Notes under the pieces: model-generated | Database searches by the model: none | Told to the model about the DNA's origin: nothing | The model's input: the letters and a program-made list of their open reading frames with translations, nothing else | Program-made: the position numbers and the translations under genes | Assembly (NCBI RefSeq): GCF_029227915.1 | Contig: NC_079879.1 | Location: 28,960,501 to 29,024,500, forward strand | Reading direction: 5' to 3' | DNA from: Hydractinia symbiolongicarpus | Lineage: Eukaryota; Cnidaria; Hydrozoa; Anthoathecata; Hydractiniidae | Length of the DNA: 64,000 nt | In this document: positions 62,928 to 64,000 of the stretch, piece after piece | How the letters are laid out: the number at the start of each line of letters is the position of its first letter | How positions within the stretch are numbered: the stretch's first letter is position 1

Positions 62928-64000
62928 GTGGTGAAAATTAATTTAAAAAATCGTTCGGGAAATGAGTTTACTCCCTGGGTACTTTCTTTGTATACTTTTG
63001 ACTATACGGGCCGAGTCCGGGATTTAGGGGAAGTCGCGGGTTTTCGTTTGCCGGCAATTAAACTTCTTTTTTTCAGCGTCTCATCAAAAATGAAAACATT
63101 TTTAAAAACTACAAGTCTCATGCGTTTTAGTGGTGAAAATTAATTTAAAAAATCGTTCGGGAAATGAGTTTACTCCCTGGGTACTTTCTTTGTATACTTT
63201 TGACTATACGGGCCGAGGCCGGGATTTACGGGAAGTCGCGGGTTTTCGTTTGCCGGCAATTAAACTTCTTTTTTTCAGCGTCTCATCAAAAATGAAAACA
63301 TTTTTAAAAACTACAAGTCTCATGGGCTTTAGTGGTGAAATAATAATTTGAAAAATCGTTCGGGAAATGAGTTTACACCCCGGGTACTTTCTTTGTATAC
63401 TTTTGACTATACGGGCCGAGTCCGGGATTTACGGGAAATCGCAGGTTTTCGTTTGCCGGCGATTAAACTTCTTTTATTCAGCGTCTCATCAAAAATGAAA
63501 ACATTTTTGAAAACTACAAGTCTCATGCGTTTTAGTGGTGAAAATTAATTTAAAAAATCGTTCGGGAAATGAGTTTACTCCCTGGGTACTTTCTTTGTAT
63601 ACTTTTGACTATACGGGCCGAGTCCGGGATTTAGGGGAAGTCGCGGGTTTTCGTTTGCCGGCAATTAAACTTCTTTTTTTCAGCGTCTCATCAAAAATGA
63701 AAACATTTTTAAAAACTACAAGTCTCATGCGTTTTAGTGGTGAAAATTAATTTAAAAAATCGTTCGGGAAATGAGTTTACTCCCTGGGTACTTTCTTTGT
63801 ATACTTTTGACTATACGGGCCGAGGCCGGGATTTAGGGGAAGTCGCGGGTTTTCGTTTGCCGGCAATTAAACTTCTTTTTTTCAGCGTCTCATCAAAAAT
63901 GAAAACATTTTTAAAAACTACAAGTCTCATGGGCTTTAGTGGTGAAATAATAATTTGAAAAATCGTTCGGGAAATGAGTTTACACCCCGGGTACTTTCTT
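62928..64000 (+). repeat. 607-bp trimer higher-order unit at the right edge
   Basis: 62928-63534 is repeated from 63535 onward at an offset of 607 bp. Two monomers end in gaaaattaattt, which is one base shorter than usual. They carry aagtcgcggg and gccggcaatt followed by a run of seven Ts before cagcg; the third is near consensus with cccgggtac or ccccgggtac. The second unit is cut by the window end, so the trimer probably continues. Confidence 0.88.

Larger units (their letters stand above)
58429..64000 (+). repeat. 203-bp tandem satellite array, right part
   Basis: The same satellite resumes immediately after the LINE and in the same monomer register: the left side stops within tcatcaaaa and the right side resumes at atgaaaac. 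About 27 copies follow to the window end. From about 59.7 to 62.9 kb many copies belong to a diverged subfamily with gggccaagcccggg, aaatctcggg, tacattcgac and tcacaggg. The last kilobase is a homogeneous trimer with tttcagcg after a T run. The array does not end inside the window. Confidence 0.97.

Noticed and set aside
1-64000. CRISPR array
   Set aside because: The unit is 203 bp and repeats throughout; there are no short direct repeats with unique spacers and no cas genes.
1-64000. Bacterial or phage accessory region
   Set aside because: No gene-dense coding, ribosome binding sites or operon structure. The satellite and the polyadenylated LINE indicate a eukaryotic chromosome.

Overview
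This window is almost entirely one satellite DNA array. A monomer of about 203 bp is repeated head to tail, always in the same orientation, from the first base to the last, giving roughly 310 copies. One retrotransposon fragment of about 1 kb interrupts it at 57424-58428. The array runs off both ends, so its true length is more than 64 kb. There are no host protein genes, tRNAs, rRNAs, CRISPR arrays or prokaryotic operons. The many short open frames of about 62-64 codons are one frame of the satellite monomer. They end in the same stop each time, often lack an ATG, and cannot read from one copy into the next because 203 is not a multiple of 3.

The organism is a eukaryote, most likely an invertebrate animal. 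The evidence is the satellite itself and a 5'-truncated, polyadenylated non-LTR retrotransposon (LINE). The LINE encodes the C-terminal part of a reverse transcriptase with an FADD catalytic box and a C-terminal CxCxxC motif. This protein style is common in cnidarians and other marine invertebrates, but the species cannot be named from the sequence. A centromeric, pericentromeric or subtelomeric location is plausible but not shown.

Layout. 1-9967: monomers with nested duplications (1420-bp, 2435-bp and 812-bp periods). 9968-28.7 kb: a strongly hierarchical zone, with a 609-bp trimer inside a 3045-bp unit inside a 3.25-kb block duplicated at a 4957-bp offset, followed by a 2235-bp unit. 28.7-42 kb: more mixed and diverged monomers, with older dispersed cassettes, a sharp 609-bp duplication at 33.1-34.35 kb and a rearranged monomer copied at 35.9 and 37.7 kb. 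42-57.4 kb: a variable-length higher-order pattern built around a four-monomer cassette (period 1220-2233 bp). 57424-58428: the LINE, inserted in the third monomer of one such cassette. 58429-62.9 kb: satellite resumes in register, then a diverged subfamily dominates. 62.9-64.0 kb: a homogeneous 607-bp trimer that continues off the window.

No enzymatic or defence system was found. The notable content is the satellite's architecture: hierarchical higher-order repeats, recombinant and truncated monomers that mark crossover or deletion points, CpG enrichment with deamination-type variants, a conserved hairpin and a G-quadruplex-like tract, and a dated LINE insertion.
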